This document shows, one piece after another, positions 25,742 through 34,082 of a stretch of DNA of 64,000 bases; the first letter of the stretch is position 1, and every line of letters begins with the position of its first letter. The notes beneath the pieces were generated by a model. That model had not been told where the DNA came from. It saw nothing but the letters and a program-made list of their open reading frames with translations, and searched no databases. Position numbers and translations under genes: made by a program. Source of the DNA: Moorena sp. SIOASIH. GTDB lineage: Bacteria; Cyanobacteriota; Cyanobacteriia; Cyanobacteriales; Coleofasciculaceae. The stretch covers positions 186,001 through 250,000 of the forward strand of contig NZ_JAAHIH010000001.1 of NCBI RefSeq assembly GCF_010671925.1, written 5' to 3'.

Positions 25742-27181
25742 TTACCGAGTTGGAACTTTTAAGGGTGGCACTTGCGGAAGCTCAAGTTTTGGTGCTTCTA
25801 GAACTGCTGGAGCTTCTGGTGTTGCTGGAATTTCTTCAGTGTCCATAGCTTCTGGGATTTCTTCAGTGTCCATAGCTTCTGGGGCTTCTGGGGTTTCTGG
25901 CATTTCTGGCGTTTTAGTAGCTACTTGCAGATATAAATCAGAACCCAGTGTTAGTGGTAAGTCATTTTCCGGATTAATGATCAGAGGATTTTGCTGCTCC
26001 GGTTGTTGATTAGAATTACCACCAGTTAAAACACCAGTCAAAATATTAACCGCAGCACCTTCTAATGTTTGTGTCTCCGTATCATCAGGCTTAGCATCAG
26101 TAACCAGTTTCGAGGTGGCATTGATGGTGTTATAGGATAATTCACCAATTTTAAGTTTTTGAGCCACAAACTGAGTACCAAGAAACTCAGAACCACTATA
26201 CCGAGGTACTAATTGACCCTCAATCTCGCTATCTTTTGGAATTAAGATTATTCCTTGATCATTTTTGATGTCCTTAGCCACTAACAGCGTCATATCAATG
26301 GTTTCACCACGCTCCACAGCCACCTTGTCTGATACTGTGTAGGCTACATCAATCACTGTGCCTTTGGAAACTTGATATTCCTTAGTTTCTGGAAGTTCAT
26401 CCTTACTAGTCATTGACTCAGTGGACTCAGTCCCCTCAGTTTTTTCAGTTGTCTCAGTTGATTCCATCAGGCTGTCGTCACCCACAGGTTTAGTCTCTAC
26501 CGTCAGCTGAGCAATATATTGAGAGGCTGGATGTTGACTAGACAGGGGAGCTAATACCTCTTGATTCACTAAAGCTTGATGAATAAAGGCTGCCACTTCA
26601 GCACGGGTAGCAGGTTGACCAAAATCGAGATAGGTCACATTCGGGTAGTTGACCACCATAGCCTTTTCGGTAGCAGCGGCAACGCTAACTTTGGCATAGT
26701 CAGGGATTCGGGATAGGTCTTCATAGGAAGAGAGGGTGTTCTTGACTGAACTGCTAGAGTATAAACCCAAACCATTGGTCAATGACACCAATACTTGTCC
26801 CCGAGACAGTGGCGAAGATGGACGTAGTTGGCTGTTGGATTTATCCTCCTCAGTTAGGTTACGACTTGCCCAATACTCAGCCACTTCACGATCAAATGTT
26901 TTGGGCAAGGCTAAATTATTTTCGCTGAAAGCTTGGCTCACCATCGCAGAGAACTGAGCGTAAGTAACAGCTTGATCAGGTTTAAAGGTGCCATTGGCAT
27001 ATCCATTTACCAGGTTTTCTGCTGCCAACCCTTCAATGAATGGTTTTGCCCAATGACCTTGAATATCAATAAAGCTAGTTTGGTTTGGAACCGCAATTAC
27101 CATCGGCGCAGTCACACCAGTTACTATTCCCAACAGCAACATGGCAGTGCTTGTGGAATTCCAAGTAGACGCACTAGACAT
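25742..27181 (-). CDS. SLH-domain envelope protein, 479 aa
   Basis: A short signal sequence (TAMLLLGIVTGVTAPMVIA) precedes one clear S-layer-homology repeat (FIDIQGHWAKPFIEGLAAEN, then NGTFKPDQAVTYAQF). Two weaker ones follow (near residues 110-155 and 160-215). Such domains bind pyruvylated cell-wall polymer or peptidoglycan. A beta-rich middle domain (residues 270-400) resembles a TrbI/VirB10-like barrel (LIPKDSEIEGQLVP, GTQFVAQKL). The last 70 residues are a Pro/Glu/Ala linker with an exactly repeated MDTEEIPEA unit. Start is ATG 27181 with AGGAGA upstream. Confidence 0.85.
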   Translation of the reverse strand: MSSASTWNSTSTAMLLLGIVTGVTAPMVIAVPNQTSFIDIQGHWAKPFIEGLAAENLVNGYANGTFKPDQAVTYAQFSAMVSQAFSENNLALPKTFDREVAEYWASRNLTEEDKSNSQLRPSSPLSRGQVLVSLTNGLGLYSSSSVKNTLSSYEDLSRIPDYAKVSVAAATEKAMVVNYPNVTYLDFGQPATRAEVAAFIHQALVNQEVLAPLSSQHPASQYIAQLTVETKPVGDDSLMESTETTEKTEGTESTESMTSKDELPETKEYQVSKGTVIDVAYTVSDKVAVERGETIDMTLLVAKDIKNDQGIILIPKDSEIEGQLVPRYSGSEFLGTQFVAQKLKIGELSYNTINATSKLVTDAKPDDTETQTLEGAAVNILTGVLTGGNSNQQPEQQNPLIINPENDLPLTLGSDLYLQVATKTPEMPETPEAPEAMDTEEIPEAMDTEEIPATPEAPAVLEAPKLELPQVPPLKVPTR

Positions 27182-27943
27182 AGAACACAACTCTCCTGAT
27201 TTAGATAACTCTTTTTAGATAGCTCAACTCCTTGGTTATCAGAGTTGACAGCCTGCCAAACACCATCCCCAGACGCACAGGTGAAGTGAAAGTTCCCAGG
27301 TTTTAAAAAAAAGATGCCAAGTCAGATCAAGTCATTAATCGTAGGGTGGGCAGTGTCTACCAAAGCGCTTTGCAAGCTTCATTATCTGTCTGGTGCACTG
27401 CCCACCCTACATGAACCAAGCTATAGCTAGCCAAGTCAGATCAAGTCCGGTTAATCAGTTAGAAAAGGGAGTGGGGAATCGGGAGTCGGGAGTCGGGAAT
27501 CGGGAATCGGGAATCGGGAATCGGGAATCGGGAATCGGGAATCGGGAACAGGCAAAAAATTCCGTGGATTTCAGCTATTTGAGAACCACTATAATTACTT
27601 GATTGGGTATAAGATAAACTCTCAACCGTCAACCATCAAAAAATATTTAGATTTGTAACTTTAGCCAGATTGGCGAGACAAATTTGTGCTATTGGGTTTC
27701 AATTTATAGTGTAAGCATATGCGCTACGCGCACGCTGCGCGAACAGCTGTCAGCCGTCAGTTTTGTGGAACAGGCTTCGTGGAACAGGCTTCGTGGCACA
27801 GGCTTCTAGCCTGTGACTTTCGTGACTATTAAACCAATGCTTACTTGTTTTATTCAAAAGCTGATAGCTGATAGCTGATAGCTGATAGCTGATAGCTGAT
27901 AGCTGATAGCTGACTTTATAGTATTGATGGTTGGAGAAAGTTT
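27182..27943. repeat. Intergenic repeats: AGGGTGGG palindrome, GGGAATC array, GTCAGC element copy B
   Basis: Positions 27341-27410 form a long inverted repeat with arms GTAGGGTGGGCAGTG and CACTGCCCACCCTAC. Positions 27463-27548 are GGGAATC/GGGAGTC units. Positions 27718-27914 are the second GTCAGC/GCTGATA element, with triple GGCACAGGCTT-type palindromic pieces. No gene is seen. The precursor gene's promoter must lie within or after the last repeat. Confidence 0.7.
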
Positions 27944-28402
27944 ATGTTTTTAGAAACTGTAATCCTTTTCTTTAAGCGCTTAGCTGCTGATAAAAATTTC
28001 CGTAGCCAGCTTGAAGATGCTGCAAGTCCAGAAGACTACCAAACCATGGTGCGAGATGCTGGCTATGATTTCACACCAGAAGACTTGGAAACTACCACAG
28101 CTAAAATTCTTGATGAGAATAAGCTTAGAGATTTAGACGATAATTTCAAGAATCTCAGTGAAGAAGACCTAGAAGTACTTGTTGGTGGTGTGTTTAGAGG
28201 CTACTGTGGTTGGCCATGGCAACGTAAACATCCCATTTATCCACCTATAAAAAAGCCACCGATTGAAGTTCAGCCCCTCTATGGAGGAGTGATCGGGATT
28301 ACACCGGAACCTCCTCAAGCGATCGCATTGTATGGCGTTTCCATACCTCCTGATCAAATTGCTTATATTTCAAAAGACGTGAACACAGACAATATTTCAT
28401 AG
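27944..28402 (+). CDS. Nif11-leader RiPP precursor with two Leu-Tyr-Gly motifs, 152 aa
   Basis: Residues 1-80 match the Nif11-type leader: an amphipathic N-terminal helix (FLETVILFFKRLAADKNFR), ASPEDY and the closing LSEEDLEVLVGG, a double-glycine protease site at 81-82. The core that follows (70 residues) is rich in Pro, Tyr and Trp (FRGYCGWPWQRK) and carries Leu-Tyr-Gly at 112-114 and 129-131, each after a hydrophobic residue. X-Tyr-Gly in Nif11-leader cores is the known target of radical SAM spliceases of the PlpX type, which remove a tyramine unit and leave an alpha-keto-beta-amino acid. The radical SAM gene is next downstream. A GGAGAAAG ribosome site precedes the ATG. Precursor status is strongly supported; the exact product is inferred. 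Confidence 0.88.
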   Translation: MFLETVILFFKRLAADKNFRSQLEDAASPEDYQTMVRDAGYDFTPEDLETTTAKILDENKLRDLDDNFKNLSEEDLEVLVGGVFRGYCGWPWQRKHPIYPPIKKPPIEVQPLYGGVIGITPEPPQAIALYGVSIPPDQIAYISKDVNTDNIS

Positions 28403-28690
28403 TCTAAGGAGTCGGGAGTCGGGAATCGGGAGTCGGGAATCGGGAGTCGGGAGTCGGGAGTCGGGAGTCGGGAGTCGGGAGTCGGGGTAAGACGAAAATT
28501 TACTGTACCTCGTCAGTATCATAAACGCTATAAAAATGTTTCCCATCTCCCCATCTCCCCATCTCCCCATCTCCCCATCTCCCCATCTCCCCAAACTTCC
28601 CACACTCTTACCCCTCTTGCCTCTTGCCTCTTGCCTTTTGCCTTTTCCTGCAATTCGTGTGTTTACAACCGAGATACAACGCGCTTAGTT
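28403..28690. repeat. GGGAGTC, CCCATCTC and CTTGCCT arrays between precursor and enzyme
   Basis: Positions 28410-28486 are GGGAGTC/GGGAATC units. Positions 28541-28594 are CCCATCTC units and 28614-28646 CTTGCCT/CTTTTGC units. The conserved flank CTGTACCTCGTCAGTATCAT then AAACGCTATA (28502-28532) sits between the first two arrays. Confidence 0.75.
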
Positions 28691-29974
28691 ATGACTTATC
28701 GTCGAATTAGTTATGCGGTTTGGGAAATTACTCTTAAATGCAACCTAGCTTGTCAGCACTGTGGTTCTCGTGCTGGTCATACACGGGAAAAAGAACTGTC
28801 TACAGCAGAAGCTCTGGATCTGGTCAGACAGATGGCGGAAGTCGGGATTACAGAAGTCACCTTAATTGGTGGTGAAGCCTTTTTACGTCCGGACTGGCTA
28901 GAGATTGCCAAAGCGATTACCGACGCAGGCATGGTTTGTGGTATGACCACTGGTGGCTTTGGGATTAGTTTAGAGACAGCCCGCCGGATGAAAGAGGCTG
29001 GAATTCGGGTAGTTTCTGTTTCTGTGGATGGCTTAGAACCAACCCACGACCGCCTACGGGGGAGAAAGGGTTCTTGGCAATGGGCATTTAAGACCATGAG
29101 CCATCTCAAAGAAGCCGGTATTCCTTTCGGCTGCAATACCCAAATCAATCGCCTCACTGCACCAGAATTTCCCCAGATTTACCAGCTGCTTCGGGATGCA
29201 GGAATCTTTGCCTGGCAGATTCAGTTAACTGTACCCATGGGAAATGCTGCTGACAATTATGACATTCTGCTCCAACCCTATGAACTGCTGGATTTATATC
29301 CCATGATTGCCCGTGTGGTTGAGCGGGCTTATAGGGAAGGGGTGAAAGTACAGGCCGGAAATAATATAGGCTATTACGGTCCCTACGAGCGACTACTGCG
29401 AGGGCGAGGAGATACCAATCCCTGGACATTTTGGCAGGGATGCCAAGCTGGACTCTCTACCTTGGGCATTGAAGCCGATGGTGCTATCAAAGGTTGCCCG
29501 TCTTTACCGACTTCAGCCTACACCGGAGGTAATATCCGAGACCACTCTCTCAGAACAATTATTGAAGAAACTGAAGAATTGCGGTTTAACCTAGGAGCCG
29601 ATACTCCGAAAGGGACATCCCATCTGTGGGGCTTCTGCAAGACTTGCGAATTTGCTGAACTATGTCGCGGTGGTTGCTCTTGGACCGCTCATGTGTTCTT
29701 TGACCGCAGAGGGAATAATCCTTACTGTCACCATCGGGCCTTAACCCAAGCATCTCAAGGAATTCGAGAGCGAGTTGTGCCTAAGGTAAAAGCCCAAGGA
29801 CTTCCCTTTGATAATGGTGAATTTGAAATTATTGAAGAGCCCATTAACACTCCTTGGCCAAACCATGATCCCCTCCACTTTAGTGCTGATCGCATTCAGT
29901 GGTCAGGGGATTTTTTAGGGAGCAGGGAGCAGGCAGTAGGGAGTAGGGAGCAGGGAGTAGGGAGTAGGGAGTAG
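28691..29974 (+). CDS. Radical SAM/SPASM peptide maturase, 427 aa
   Basis: The radical SAM cluster motif is CNLACQHC (Cys 17, 21, 24 from the ATG at 28691), followed by the GGEAFLRPD loop. The C-terminal SPASM-type region has many cysteines (CQAG, GCPSL, CKTCEFAELCRGGC, YCHH) that would bind auxiliary iron-sulfur clusters. Enzymes of this kind modify ribosomal peptides, and the neighbour is a Nif11-leader precursor with X-Tyr-Gly sites, so a splicease role is the leading hypothesis. Other Nif11-associated radical SAM enzymes form crosslinks or epimers. The last 15 residues (GSREQAVGSREQGVGSRE) are encoded by a GGGAGTA/GGGAGCA array, which also supplies the stop. The in-frame start at 28631 falls inside an array and is rejected. 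Confidence 0.9.
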   Translation: MTYRRISYAVWEITLKCNLACQHCGSRAGHTREKELSTAEALDLVRQMAEVGITEVTLIGGEAFLRPDWLEIAKAITDAGMVCGMTTGGFGISLETARRMKEAGIRVVSVSVDGLEPTHDRLRGRKGSWQWAFKTMSHLKEAGIPFGCNTQINRLTAPEFPQIYQLLRDAGIFAWQIQLTVPMGNAADNYDILLQPYELLDLYPMIARVVERAYREGVKVQAGNNIGYYGPYERLLRGRGDTNPWTFWQGCQAGLSTLGIEADGAIKGCPSLPTSAYTGGNIRDHSLRTIIEETEELRFNLGADTPKGTSHLWGFCKTCEFAELCRGGCSWTAHVFFDRRGNNPYCHHRALTQASQGIRERVVPKVKAQGLPFDNGEFEIIEEPINTPWPNHDPLHFSADRIQWSGDFLGSREQAVGSREQGVGSRE

Positions 29975-30392
29975 GGAGTAGGGAGTAGGGAGTAGGGAGT
30001 AGGGAATCGGGAGTCGGGAGTAGGGAATCGGGAGTCGGGAATAGGGAATCGGGAGTCGGGAGTCGGGAGTCGGGAGTCGGGAGTCGGGAGTCGGGAGTCG
30101 GGAAAAAAATTTAAATGTACTTCACCCTTACTAGGAAACCCTATAGACTTGGCCGCAGTTGTCGAGAACGTCTCAATTTCACTGAGCTCTTGCACCAGAA
30201 AAAACAACTTAGTATCAGCAATAATAACAATCATTTTTAGTCATGAAACAATCATTTTTTTTAGTAATTATCAATGAATTGTGATAATTTTTATCCCTAC
30301 TCCCTACTTCCTACTCCCTACTCCCTACTCCCTACTCCCTGTTCCCTGTTTTTATCAATTGTTTACATCTAAACTAAAAATTATATACCACT
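29975..30392. repeat. Long GGGAGTA/GGGAGTC array and CCCTACT array
   Basis: The array starts inside the preceding gene (about 29919) and runs to 30105. A second array of ACTCCCT units lies at 30298-30348. No gene is seen between. Positions 30110-30240 form a unique spacer. Confidence 0.75.
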
Positions 30393-30611
30393 ATGCAGGA
30401 TAAAAATAACTCGTTAGAACCATCCCTTGATAATTCTCAGACTCCCGAAGAATCTCTTCCAACCTTGTTACCTCGAACAGCATGGACTAGTAATTTAGCC
30501 TATTGGAGAGTTCTTTTGAAAGCTAAAATTGCTTTAGACAAAATTGAGAAAGAAGCAGTCAATAAAGGGAACAGGGAACAGGGAACAGGGAACAGGGAAC
30601 ACAGAAAATAG
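30393..30611 (+). CDS. Small hypothetical protein in the RiPP locus, 72 aa
   Basis: Residues 1-56 are unique sequence with an acidic, Ser/Pro-rich start and the core LPRTAWTSNLAYWRVLLKAK, an amphipathic helix. The last 16 residues come from a GGGAACA array that also provides the stop, as in the radical SAM gene. I do not recognise the family. Spliceases need a small partner protein (PlpY in the characterised system), so its place between the maturase and the second peptide makes that role worth testing. No motif proves it. No clear ribosome site. Confidence 0.5.
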   Translation: MQDKNNSLEPSLDNSQTPEESLPTLLPRTAWTSNLAYWRVLLKAKIALDKIEKEAVNKGNREQGTGNREHRK

Positions 30612-30957
30612 CTTTATAGTATTTTTATAGTATTTATCAAATAGGTGAAGTACCGACTCCCGATTCCCGACTCCCGATTCCCGACTCCCGACACTATGAA
30701 ATATTGTCTGTTTTCACGTCTTCCGAGTAGTCAATTTGGCAATTAAATTTTAAAATTTAGCGTTTTCCATACTTATTAAGTACACAGGATTTTTTCCCTA
30801 TTCCCTATTCCCTATTCCCTATTCCCTATTCCCTATTCCCTATTCCCTATTCCCTATTCCCTATTCCCTGTTCCCTGTTCCCTAAAATCAAAAAATTGTG
30901 TACCTCACCAAATTTAAAAACGCTGTCAGATTTGTCCACTTAACGTTACATTGCAAC
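30612..30957. repeat. Arrays with conserved flanks
   Basis: Positions 30656-30692 are ACTCCCG/GATTCCCG units and 30796-30882 are CCCTATT units. Before the second stands GCGTTTTCCATACTTATTAA, then GTACACAGGATTTTTT. After it stands TTGTGTACCTCACCAAATTT then AAACGCTG. This shows the flank pair on both sides of one array. Confidence 0.75.
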
Positions 30958-31263
30958 ATGGTTAAAATCTACGAACTGGATTCTCCCAGTGATGATCAAT
31001 CGTTAGAGTATGTGAGCAATTTAGCTCACGAAAAAACTAAAGACATCAAGGGGGGAAAGAAATTTCTCCATGACCTATCAGACTGGCGAATTATACGAGA
31101 AGGACCTCCTCCAATCGATGACTTGATCGATATCATCTTGCCCGAAGGACCACCGCCACCCCACGACTGTATTCTGCGGGAAGGACCACCACCTCCACCG
31201 CCATTTCTCGAAGACCTCTACAGTCCTCCAAAACCGGGTTTTCATCCAGGTCATCGTTTATAA
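30958..31263 (+). CDS. Proline-rich precursor-like peptide, 101 aa
   Basis: The N-terminal 45 residues are hydrophilic and leader-like and contain DIKGGKK (Gly-Gly at 32-33). The remainder has three repeats of a (R/P)EGPPP unit at residues 47, 62 and 74, each preceded by two hydrophobic residues and followed by Asp-containing linkers (IREGPPPIDD, LPEGPPPPHD, LREGPPPPPP). It ends PPKPGFHPGHRL. Repeated, spaced motifs after a charged leader are typical of multi-core RiPP precursors. The neighbouring oxygenase belongs to the prolyl-hydroxylase superfamily, so hydroxylation of these prolines is a reasonable hypothesis. I start at ATG 30958. The 20 upstream codons come from repeat flank sequence. 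Confidence 0.6.
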   Translation: MVKIYELDSPSDDQSLEYVSNLAHEKTKDIKGGKKFLHDLSDWRIIREGPPPIDDLIDIILPEGPPPPHDCILREGPPPPPPFLEDLYSPPKPGFHPGHRL

Positions 31264-31836
31264 GCAGGGCTGGTGAAGTATAGCGCTACGCCCAAGGCAA
31301 AAGGCAAAAGGCAAAAGGCAAAAGTTGACTACAACAGCTTTTCAACTTGTATCAATGTCCTAAACTTAATGCGTAGTGCTATACATTTTAGATTTTAGGC
31401 AATAGGTAATAGGTAATAGGAAACGGGAGGATGTCACCTTTGTAATTATGTATATAGATCCCCCCTAACCCCCCTTAAAAAAGGGGGGAATTAGATTCAA
31501 AAGTCCCCCTTATTAAGGGGGATTTAGGGGGATCTGAATCAGGGATTAACAAAACTGATATTCTCCCATAGGAAACAGCCGAGTAGGTGCCTGAAATAAC
31601 GCACCCTACTGGTAATTAAATACATAGTTTTATAGCAATCCGTTTAGGAATTGTGAGAATTTTTGTTCCCTGTTCCCTGTTCCCTGCTCCCTGCTCCCTG
31701 CTCCCTACTCCCTACTCCCTACTCCCTACTCCCTACTCCCTACTCCCTACTCCCTACTCCCTACTCCCTACTCCCTACTCCCTACTCCCTACTCCCTACT
31801 CCCTACTCCCTTTATTATTTAATTAATTAACCTATA
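31264..31836. repeat. Repeat cluster: AAAGGCA, CCCCCTAA palindromes, ACTCCCT array
   Basis: Positions 31292-31322 are AAAGGCA units. Positions 31459-31535 are two CCCCTTAAAAAAGGGG/CCCTTATTAAGGGGG palindromes in opposite orientation. Positions 31663-31811 form a CCCTGCT/CCCTACT array of about 20 units, the longest in the window, ending 26 bases before the oxygenase start. Confidence 0.75.
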
Positions 31837-32475
31837 ATGAATAAATCTCCAGAAGCTCCCAGTAAAATTACTAATCAAGCGCCAGTTTTATTTATTCCTA
31901 ATGTCTTAGATAGAGAGTTTTGCCAAACCCTAATTAATGTTTGGGAAACTGAAGGCAATCAAGAGTCTTATTCAATGATTGAGCATAAGGGAGAATTGAC
32001 TCCCATTGAAGACGATGATTATAAAAGACGCAGAGACCATTTTCTTCAAGAAGGAGAAACCCATCAACGTTTAAGATATTTCATCCGTCAACAGGTTCGC
32101 CCTGCAATCAAGAAAGCTTTTCATTTTGAAATTACTCGATTTGAGAGTTTTCGGATTGGTTGCTATGATGCTAATACTGGCGGATATTTTCGACCCCATC
32201 GGGATGATGCTACGGAAGGAACTGCCTACCGTCGCTTTGCTATGACTATTAACTTGAATGTGGAAGACTATGAAGGGGGCTATTTAAGATTTCCAGAATA
32301 CGGATTAAATTTATATCAGCCGCAAACAGGCAGTGCTTTAATTTTTTCCTGTTCCCTGCTTCACGAGGTTACAGATGTTATTAAAGGACAACGGTTTGCT
32401 CTCCTGTCATTTTTTCATGGTGAACATGAGGCTCAGTTGGTTGAGGAGTATAATCGCCGTGTGATGGTTAGCTAG
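31837..32475 (+). CDS. Fe(II)/2-oxoglutarate-dependent oxygenase, prolyl 4-hydroxylase type, 212 aa
   Basis: A compact double-stranded beta-helix oxygenase. The iron triad is His121 and Asp123 (RPHRDD) with His176 (LLHEVTDV), and Arg186 in KGQRFALL would bind 2-oxoglutarate. GCYDANTGGYF and YEGGYLRFPEYG are the usual neighbouring motifs. Members of this superfamily hydroxylate proline or other residues in peptides. It follows the proline-rich peptide gene on the same strand, and both lie downstream of the radical SAM enzyme, which suggests tailoring of one or both peptides. A free amino acid or other small substrate cannot be excluded. Confidence 0.85.
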   Translation: MNKSPEAPSKITNQAPVLFIPNVLDREFCQTLINVWETEGNQESYSMIEHKGELTPIEDDDYKRRRDHFLQEGETHQRLRYFIRQQVRPAIKKAFHFEITRFESFRIGCYDANTGGYFRPHRDDATEGTAYRRFAMTINLNVEDYEGGYLRFPEYGLNLYQPQTGSALIFSCSLLHEVTDVIKGQRFALLSFFHGEHEAQLVEEYNRRVMVS

Positions 32476-32725
32476 AGCATCATACAGCGGTTTGCAATTG
32501 GGTGAGGTACAAATTTTTGGGTTTTAGGGAACAGGGAACAGGGAACAGGGAACAGGAACCCACCCCTAACCCCTCCCAGGAGGGGAAGAGAGGGAAGAGG
32601 GAACAGGGAAAAAATCCTGTATACCTTATAGTTATGAAAAACGCTGTAAGGATTTATACTAATCGTGTCCTGAATCATTTTTTTGAGTTTTTGCTTTAAT
32701 TTCGGTGCGTTACACTGTTGTTTTT
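32476..32725. repeat. GGGAACA array with conserved flanks
   Basis: GGTGAGGTACAAATTTTTGG (32501-32520) leads into GGGAACA units (32527-32556), then a GAGGGGAAGAGAGGGAAGAG stretch. AAATCCTGTATACCTTATAG then GAAAAACGCTG (32611-32646) closes the block. No gene is seen. Confidence 0.7.
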
Positions 32726-33091
32726 TTATTCGCTCAACGGTAAGTATTCAATTCGGTCTTGATATTCCTTGGGAAAGGAAGCTCCAGCAATAATGATTAG
32801 CTCTGCAAGGGTTTCTCCAATATTATTGGATGGATCGATTACAAAAATCCCGGGTACGTGGCGGCTCTCTGCGAGATGGCCTGCTAAATGTTTAGGCATA
32901 GATTTCCGATTGTTTGTTACTAAAATAAAATTATGAATTTCACACCAGATTAAAATCTCTGGATCGAGAGTTCCTTTAGGAGGAGCGCCTGGATCGCCGA
33001 TTCTTCTGACAATAAGTTCTGGTGCTTGGCGCATCAGTTGGGTTCGGTAAAGGGAGGCGATATGCTCGTCCAGTAAATATTGGATTGTCAT
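32726..33091 (-). CDS. DUF5615-type PIN-like protein, probable toxin, 121 aa
   Basis: Begins MTIQYLLDEHI at the ATG at 33091. It contains LDPEILIWCEIHNFILVTNN, the D...D.EI...A...ILVT.N pattern of the PIN-like DUF5615 family. LLDEH supplies the first acidic residue and VTNNR the last motif. PIN-like proteins are usually ribonuclease toxins. The start overlaps the stop of the upstream gene by 4 bp (TCAT), as in coupled toxin-antitoxin pairs, and that gene is a DUF433 protein, the usual partner. Confidence 0.8.
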   Translation of the reverse strand: MTIQYLLDEHIASLYRTQLMRQAPELIVRRIGDPGAPPKGTLDPEILIWCEIHNFILVTNNRKSMPKHLAGHLAESRHVPGIFVIDPSNNIGETLAELIIIAGASFPKEYQDRIEYLPLSE

Positions 33092-33438
33092 ACAGCGCTC
33101 GTCGATTCGGATGACTCTCGCTCCAGAGGGGCTTCTGCTTTCAATTGCCGGAACCTTTGCCGTGCAGGAGAAGGATTTTGTTTTTGTTCTTCTCGTTGTT
33201 GACGGCAAAACTCTAGCCAGTCACCTAAGTAAGCGCTGACCTCTTCTTTGTTGTGTAGATAGTAGAGAATAGTGGCATGGACTTGTTCCAGGGTAATTGT
33301 CTCAAATTGTTGGGTAATTTCTTCAGGGGTTCTGGCGCGATAGATATATTCGTAGAGGACGCTTTCGATACCAATGCGGCTACCTTTGATGCGAATGTCG
33401 TCAGAGGCTAGGAAGTCGAAGTAGTCTTGGATTTCCAT
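33088..33438 (-). CDS. DUF433-type antitoxin, 116 aa
   Basis: Starts MEIQDYFDFLASDDIRIKGS and continues GIESVLYEYIYRARTPEEIT, then LEQVHATILYYLHNKEEV. This is the DUF433 winged-helix pattern (IRIKGTRI.IE.VL..Y..G.TPEEI). The long C-terminal tail (residues 85-116) is polar and would contact the toxin. I use the ATG at 33438 rather than that at 33450. It forms a translationally coupled module with the DUF5615 gene. Confidence 0.8.
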   Translation of the reverse strand: MEIQDYFDFLASDDIRIKGSRIGIESVLYEYIYRARTPEEITQQFETITLEQVHATILYYLHNKEEVSAYLGDWLEFCRQQREEQKQNPSPARQRFRQLKAEAPLERESSESTSAV

Positions 33439-33708
33439 GGCAATTTGCAATTATTTAAACAAGTTTAAAACAAGGTAAATAGGAGGTACAAGTACAATTT
33501 TAAAGTAGATTTAAACTACATTTAATTTTAACCTTATTATTTGATTAAGTCAACCTATACCTTTAGGATTGGAACGTGGTTGCTAGGGCTAAATCAAAAT
33601 TTTTACTATTGTTTAGTTTTTTAGGATGGCCAGGATCAATATCGAGGGGCGTAAGCATGATAGCTGAAAGCTGAAAGCTGAAAGCTGATAGCTGATAGCT
33701 TACAACCA
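33439..33708. other. Intergenic region with GCTGAAAGCTGATAGC units
   Basis: Positions 33439-33550 are AT-rich and probably hold the promoter of the DUF433 module. Positions 33661-33700 are AGCTGAA/AGCTGAT units. No gene is seen. Confidence 0.5.
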
Positions 33709-33969
33709 TCAATCAATGTCTCCCAAGACTTCATCTAGGGAGTAGGTTTCCTTATTGGTTATTTGTTCAAGGGATCTTTGTAGGCTTTCCCTCATTCCAG
33801 GGATTGAAAGTAATTCTAAGGTTTCTTGTAAGCTTTCATAGTTTTTTCTAGAAATTAAAACAGCAGAACCATTAGAAATCTCTATCTCATAAACTTTGTT
33901 TTCTTCTGTGACTGATTCAACTAGGTTAATTAAATCGTTTTGGGCAGCAGTAACTGTCAGCTTTTCCAT
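33709..33969 (-). CDS. Phd/YefM-like antitoxin without partner, 86 aa
   Basis: MEKLTVTAAQNDLINLVESV, with VYEIEISNGSAVLISRKNYE in the middle, has the Phd/YefM fold pattern (N-terminal AxxNLxxLi, then a strand motif vvi...g..avlis.edye). The C-terminal half is a helical, acidic toxin-binding tail. No RelE/Doc/YoeB frame lies directly downstream (33600-33708 is repeat), so the antitoxin is orphaned. Confidence 0.7.
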   Translation of the reverse strand: MEKLTVTAAQNDLINLVESVTEENKVYEIEISNGSAVLISRKNYESLQETLELLSIPGMRESLQRSLEQITNKETYSLDEVLGDID

Positions 33970-34082
33970 TTTGTCGATTTCCTATTTTTGTTATTATAGC
34001 AGTTGTCAATTCGGTAGAGAAGGAATATATTCGTCTGATCATATTTAGGAATCGCCTAAGCATTCAGCCTTCAGAAATGAAA

